The notes below the pieces were generated by a model. It was not told where the DNA came from and made no database searches. It saw only the letters and a program-made list of their open reading frames with translations. Shown piece by piece: positions 60,035 to 64,000 of a stretch of DNA of 64,000 nt (within the stretch, counting starts at the first letter, position 1; every line of letters starts with the position of its first letter). The translations under genes and the position numbers were made by a program. This DNA is from Planomicrobium soli. Its GTDB lineage: Bacteria > Bacillota > Bacilli > Bacillales_A > Planococcaceae. Location: positions 124,001 to 188,000 of the forward strand of contig NZ_PYAT01000003.1 of assembly GCF_003014655.1 (NCBI RefSeq), written 5' to 3'.

Positions 60035-62425
60035 TTACTCGATTGTTATGACAGAACCAGTCAGTTCTGTTTCTTTGTCGCCATCTTTAGCGTAAGCATT
60101 TATCAGGTAGCGGCCTGCTTTTAATGGCTGGCCATCAATGGTCATATCCCATCTGAATGCATGGAAACCACGAGGCACATTTGTTGCTTGCGCTGTTGTA
60201 GTCAGCAACGCGCCTGTGCTAGCATTTCTGATCCGCAGCTCAAATTGGTCTGCACCAACTGGAACATAAACATCTCCTGTTAAGTAACCGCCTGCCACTG
60301 ATAATCCGATGCTGCTAAGCAATGGATAGTCCGGCTGCTGTACGAATAAAATTGTCGGCACTTCGATTGTTTGTTTTCCGTCGTTCAAAAGGAATGTGCC
60401 TTCATAGTAGCCTGGCTTCAATTTGCTTGTGTCCACATGCACACTGAAGTTCAAATCTTGTGTCTGACCAGGCTGAACTTGCAAGTTGTTGCTTGTTTGG
60501 ACTTTAACGCCTTCTTGTCCTGTAAACGAAATCGAATAGCGCTTGCGTTCTTCTGATAAGTTATGGACCGTGAATTTTTGTTTTTTCACTTCTTTTCCAT
60601 TGTCTTTTTCAAAAATCCCGAAAGAGTGGCTGCCAGGAGTGGCAAGAGTTTTCGTGTTGATCGCATCTAGCACACGAATACTTCCCGCACCTTGCGAGTT
60701 ATGCGGATAAAGTTTGCCGTTCATGTCGAAAAGGTTTTCAGCGGTATTCATCAATGCTGCTTTGACGAATTCAACGCTCCATTCTGGATGCGCTTCAAGA
60801 ATCAGCGCTGCCGCTCCTGCAACGTGTGGTGAAGCCATGCTTGTTCCTTGCATAGAAGCATATCCGTGTGGATTTGCCGCATTATGCGTTGGTACAGTAC
60901 TAACGATTGCAACTCCTGGAGCTGAAACATCCGGCTTGATCATCCATGTGTCCATAACCGGACCGCGGGAAGAGAAGCTAGCCATTGTTTCGCCGACTTT
61001 TTGAGAAAATGCAATGTCAAATGAGATTGTATTGTTGCCAGCCGCCAATTCAGCAAGCAATGTCTGGCCGTCTGCAAGTGTTGTGCGGATTGTCGGAAGC
61101 GCTAGGCCTGGTACGTCCGGCACGTTGCCTGCAACGTTGTTGTACATCACGGCACCAACTGCGCCGGCTGCTTTAGCGTTTGCCACTTTATCAACAAAAG
61201 CAATGTCACCGCGAGAAATCAAGGCAATTTTTCCTCTTACATCGATTGAGGAAAAATCTGCAGGTCTTCCAAGGCCAGCGTTAACAAATTCATACTCGCC
61301 TTCATTTAAAGCTAAAAGCTCGTCTTCAGAAGGAAAGCCCATTGTTGCTGCTGAAGGGTATGTCTTGCCTTCAGAAGTGAAAAGTTTTGCGCTGAATACA
61401 TTGTATGGAAGCTGAGTTGCGCCGACAGAAATCGCTTCACGCGAAGTTCCTGGAGAACCGACCGTCCAATTGTTCGGGCCGCTGTTGCCGTTGGAAGTAA
61501 CGGCTACAACTCCGTCTGCCATTGCTGTATCCAAAGCGATGCTTGTTGCATAGTCAGGATCGTTGATCGAAGCACCAAGTGAAAGGTTCATAACATCCAC
61601 ACCATCTTGAACTGCGCGTTCGATCCCCGCAATTACGTTCGCAGTGGTGCCTCTGCCGCCTGGCCCAAGTACACGGTAGCCAAGAAGTGTCGCATTTGGA
61701 GCTACACCTTTAATGTTTCCGTTCGCCGCAACTGTACCCGCTACGTGGGAACCGTGGTTAGTCGAAGCGCCCCGTGGGTCACCAGCAGGTGTTTCTTGCG
61801 GATCATTGTCGTTATCAACAAAATCCCAGCCCTTGTAATCACCAAAAGCATGTGCCAAATCCGGATGTGTGTAGTCAACTCCTGTGTCGAGAATTGCTAC
61901 AGTGACGCCTTCACCAGTATAACCGGCTTCCCAGGCATCTTTTGCACCGATGAATGGAGCGCTGTCAAGCATTTCTGCGCTGAACAATTCGTCGGTAATT
62001 GTTGCTGCATCTTCCGGAGTCACTTCGTATTCCGCGTTCGGGTATACCGCCTTGACACCTGAAATTTGAGTTAAGGTATAAAGTTCGCTTTGTGGAATTT
62101 CTGCTGAGAAGCCAGAAAATACTGTGTCGTATTCCTGGATCACTTCGATATCAGCTGACGATTGTTGCAATTCCGCAAGAATCCGCTTCCGTTCCTTGTT
62201 CAAAATTTGTTCAGATTGCTTTTTTCCTTTGTGCTTTGCTTGCAGAACGGAGTCTTCGTCCAACTCAACAATTATTGAAATATGATCCGATGATGAATGA
62301 TCTGCTTCAACGTAAAGTGAAGCCTGTGAGGAGTCGCTGTTCGCAAAGCCTTGAGCTCCAAATGACGAAAACGCTAACAAAAACATTAAAGCAGAAATAG
62401 AAAGTTTCTTAAACTTCTTTTGCAT
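60035..62425 (-). CDS. vpr: Vpr-type S8 subtilisin-like extracellular serine protease
   Basis: Secreted protease of 796 aa, closely matching B. subtilis Vpr in length and layout. A signal peptide (residues 1-29) and an I9 propeptide (about 48-130) precede the peptidase. Catalytic residues: D180 (AILDTGVDYTHPDL), H224 (NHGSHVAGT) and S529 (QGTSMASPHVAGAA). A PA domain is inserted at about 365-460 (ISRGDIAFVDKVANAKAAGA). The last 180 residues are beta-rich domains. ATG at 62425 with AAAAGGGGAATGCTTA upstream. It is monocistronic; a dyad CTCAAAT-N4-ATTTGAG lies upstream. Confidence 0.95.
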   Translation of the reverse strand: MQKKFKKLSISALMFLLAFSSFGAQGFANSDSSQASLYVEADHSSSDHISIIVELDEDSVLQAKHKGKKQSEQILNKERKRILAELQQSSADIEVIQEYDTVFSGFSAEIPQSELYTLTQISGVKAVYPNAEYEVTPEDAATITDELFSAEMLDSAPFIGAKDAWEAGYTGEGVTVAILDTGVDYTHPDLAHAFGDYKGWDFVDNDNDPQETPAGDPRGASTNHGSHVAGTVAANGNIKGVAPNATLLGYRVLGPGGRGTTANVIAGIERAVQDGVDVMNLSLGASINDPDYATSIALDTAMADGVVAVTSNGNSGPNNWTVGSPGTSREAISVGATQLPYNVFSAKLFTSEGKTYPSAATMGFPSEDELLALNEGEYEFVNAGLGRPADFSSIDVRGKIALISRGDIAFVDKVANAKAAGAVGAVMYNNVAGNVPDVPGLALPTIRTTLADGQTLLAELAAGNNTISFDIAFSQKVGETMASFSSRGPVMDTWMIKPDVSAPGVAIVSTVPTHNAANPHGYASMQGTSMASPHVAGAAALILEAHPEWSVEFVKAALMNTAENLFDMNGKLYPHNSQGAGSIRVLDAINTKTLATPGSHSFGIFEKDNGKEVKKQKFTVHNLSEERKRYSISFTGQEGVKVQTSNNLQVQPGQTQDLNFSVHVDTSKLKPGYYEGTFLLNDGKQTIEVPTILFVQQPDYPLLSSIGLSVAGGYLTGDVYVPVGADQFELRIRNASTGALLTTTAQATNVPRGFHAFRWDMTIDGQPLKAGRYLINAYAKDGDKETELTGSVITIE

Positions 62426-62942
62426 TAAGCATTCCCCTTTTTTTCTAGAATTTTAGAGTAGTCATCGAGACGGTGTTCCTTCGTACAGGCACCTCCTTCA
62501 TACTATTCCATTTACAATCTTTTTAATATTACAATTAATTACATTACTTATCTACGCAACTAGAAAAAATAAGGAATTATCCTCAAATAGCCATTTGAGT
62601 CAAAAATTTATTATATCATTAGTAACAGTTTTGCAAAAATCGCCCTAAAACGAAAAAATATTTTTTTAAATCCCTTGGAAGCTTTAGAAGAACACTAACG
62701 AATCAACCTATTAAGATTTTGTCCTCAATTGAAAACTAGAAGGGCAATTAAACTTTCAGAGAAATTTATCAGAAAAAATAGTAAATATGTGTTGTAATAT
62801 AGATAACTCTTAAAGAAGAATTTTCTTGAAATCAATCGCACACTTCTTATTACCTATATGTATTTTTCATTAATTCCAGAGTAAATCGACTTATGCCAGC
62901 GAGACGAAAGTAAGTCCAAGACTGATTCATGGAGGTGCAGTT
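62426..62942. other. Intergenic region between divergent vpr and monooxygenase genes
   Basis: About 515 bp, very AT-rich. CTCAAAT-AGCC-ATTTGAG at 62583-62600 is a clean dyad in the vpr upstream region, and GACTTA (62888-62893) ... TAAGTC (62911-62916) a loose one before the monooxygenase. No coding frame. Confidence 0.4.
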
Positions 62943-64000
62943 ATGAATATATTGATTATCGGTGGAGGTATTGCCGGCTTGACTTTAGCGGCGCAGCTTG
63001 TACAGAGCGACCATTCAGTCCAAGTAGCCGAAAAGGCATTTGGCCTTCGAACAGAAGGCTATATGATTGATTTTTTTGGTGCAGGCTACGATGCGGCTGA
63101 AAAAATGGGGCTTCTTGGGGAGCTGGAAAAAATACATTATCCCATTTCCGGCCTAAATATTAAACGAAGCAATGGCACGATCCGCTATTCCCTATCCTAT
63201 TCAAAGCTTCGGAAGTTAGCGGACGGCCGCCATTTCAACTTTATGCGAGGCGACTTGGAGTATGTGTTATCCCAAAGAATCAAAAATCGGGTTTCTATCA
63301 TGTACAATACAACTATTCAGTCAGTCTGGCAGGACGAGCAGAACGTTTATGCCCTGTTATCAGACGGTACCGAATGGCGAGGGGATTTGCTTGTAGGAGC
63401 GGACGGCATCCGTTCTAAAGTACGTGAGCTGGCCTTTGGTGATGCGCATCGATTTATCCGCTTACTCGGTCTTTATACAGCAGCATTCACATTCCAGCGG
63501 ACCGACTTGTACAGAGGCATCGAGAATAGCTTTGATCTTCTGGCGGAGCCTGGCCGCCAAATAAGCGTCTATCCTTTAACTGATAACCGGATGGCGGTAT
63601 TTTTTCTTTTTCGCAGCAACGAGACCAATAGCCGGGTGATGCGCAGACAAGCGCTTTCTGAACTCACGGACCGTTTTGGAGATATGGGTTGGCTGGTGCC
63701 GGATATTCTACGAAACAGCGAGACGGCGTCCGATTTTTATTTCGATGCTGTAGCTCAAGTGGAAGTGCCGCATTGGACGAATGGGCGCATTGCCCTTGTA
63801 GGAGATGCGTGCTACGCAGTTTCCCTTTTGGCTGGCCAAGGCGCTTCACTGGCAATGGCTGGTTCGTATACGCTTGCTCAGTGCCTCAGAGAGCGTGATG
63901 TTCCTTCTGCTTTGACTGTCTATGAAACCAGCTTGAAACCGCAAATTACCGAAGTCCAGCGGTCAGCGCGGAATTTCGCCAATTTCTTTTTTCCGGATAC
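62943..64000 (+). CDS. FAD-dependent monooxygenase (UbiH/TetX-like), 3' end cut by window
   Basis: Partial flavoprotein, 352 codons visible. The FAD-binding GGGIAGLTLA begins at residue 7; a DG motif is LLVGADGIRSKVRE, and the second FAD motif GRIALVGDACYAVSLLAGQG with the following alanine-rich helix is near residue 285-310. The order matches class A aromatic hydroxylases including TetX-like and PHBH-like enzymes. ATG at 62943 follows GGAGGTGCAGTT. The remaining C-terminus lies beyond 64000. Substrate unknown; drug inactivation or ring hydroxylation are possibilities only. Confidence 0.9.
   Translation, partial: MNILIIGGGIAGLTLAAQLVQSDHSVQVAEKAFGLRTEGYMIDFFGAGYDAAEKMGLLGELEKIHYPISGLNIKRSNGTIRYSLSYSKLRKLADGRHFNFMRGDLEYVLSQRIKNRVSIMYNTTIQSVWQDEQNVYALLSDGTEWRGDLLVGADGIRSKVRELAFGDAHRFIRLLGLYTAAFTFQRTDLYRGIENSFDLLAEPGRQISVYPLTDNRMAVFFLFRSNETNSRVMRRQALSELTDRFGDMGWLVPDILRNSETASDFYFDAVAQVEVPHWTNGRIALVGDACYAVSLLAGQGASLAMAGSYTLAQCLRERDVPSALTVYETSLKPQITEVQRSARNFANFFFPD

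Noticed and set aside
62760..62780. CodY-like box upstream of vpr
   Set aside because: AATTTATCAGAAAAAA matches the CodY consensus poorly (4/6 per arm); in DNA this AT-rich such matches are expected by chance.
1..64000. CRISPR arrays, tRNA/rRNA genes, insertion sequences, prophage
   Set aside because: I looked for regularly spaced repeats, cloverleaf-like sequences, transposase motifs and phage structural genes and found none that I could support by eye.

Overview
The window looks like the chromosome of a low-to-moderate GC Bacillota member, most likely Bacillales in or near the Planococcaceae. This is an inference from gene families: class III fructose-bisphosphatase, a Vpr-type minor extracellular protease, a LytR-CpsA-Psr protein, a YflT/YsnF general stress protein behind a SigB-like promoter, paired half-size DMT transporters, strong AGGAGG-type ribosome binding sites and frequent GTG/TTG starts. 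No rRNA, tRNA, CRISPR array, transposase or phage gene is visible.

Layout. 1-5.1 kb: a five-gene NikABCDE/CntABCDF-type metal or metallophore importer (minus strand, running off the left edge) behind a sigma-A promoter and a near-perfect Fur box. 5.4-7.3 kb: divergent uppP and dedA, both connected with undecaprenyl phosphate recycling. 7.3-10.4 kb: an XRE/DUF1232 regulator divergent from an LCP cell-wall ligase with a shared operator-like repeat, then small genes. 10.4-14 kb: aldo/keto reductase, GNAT, DinB and DUF2087 genes. 14.4-16.1 kb: a DMT / Crp-Fnr / DMT operon behind a Crp/PrfA-like dyad. 16.2 kb: a 105-nt GC-rich structured element. 16.4-24 kb: fbp, a Rrf2 regulator with a thioredoxin-reductase-like flavoprotein, a SigB-type stress protein, AlkD-like repair.

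24-46 kb is an AT-rich stretch of mostly short, minus-strand, single genes: SMI1/KNR4-DUF4241, DUF4253, DUF1963, DUF2185, SUFU, DUF3885, a HEAT-repeat protein, DUF4829, several small membrane or lipoproteins, and decayed DUF4279 and DUF5063 genes. It resembles an orphan immunity-gene (polyimmunity) array without a visible toxin. RNA 2'-phosphotransferase KptA and a CcdA homologue are embedded in it.

46-49 kb holds a membrane GGDEF-EAL gene split in two by what appears to be one missing T. 49.9-52.5 kb holds a CopB copper ATPase with an intact CsoR-like operator, next to a wrecked csoR whose 3' end is fused to the tail of copZ. 52.8-59.4 kb: DUF2255, a cytochrome P460 lipoprotein with a predicted b-type DUF4405 membrane partner, and a LysR / MFS / cyclophilin-like lipoprotein / alpha-beta hydrolase group sharing a 12-bp upstream motif. 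60-64 kb: vpr protease and a truncated FAD monooxygenase.

The most notable signals are the csoR-copZ fusion relic beside an intact operator, the split GGDEF-EAL gene, the orphan immunity-like array with several decaying members, the Crp-type dyad of the DMT sandwich operon, and the 16.2 kb structured element. Several breaks lie at or near short homopolymers, so assembly error must be excluded before the simple ones are interpreted biologically.
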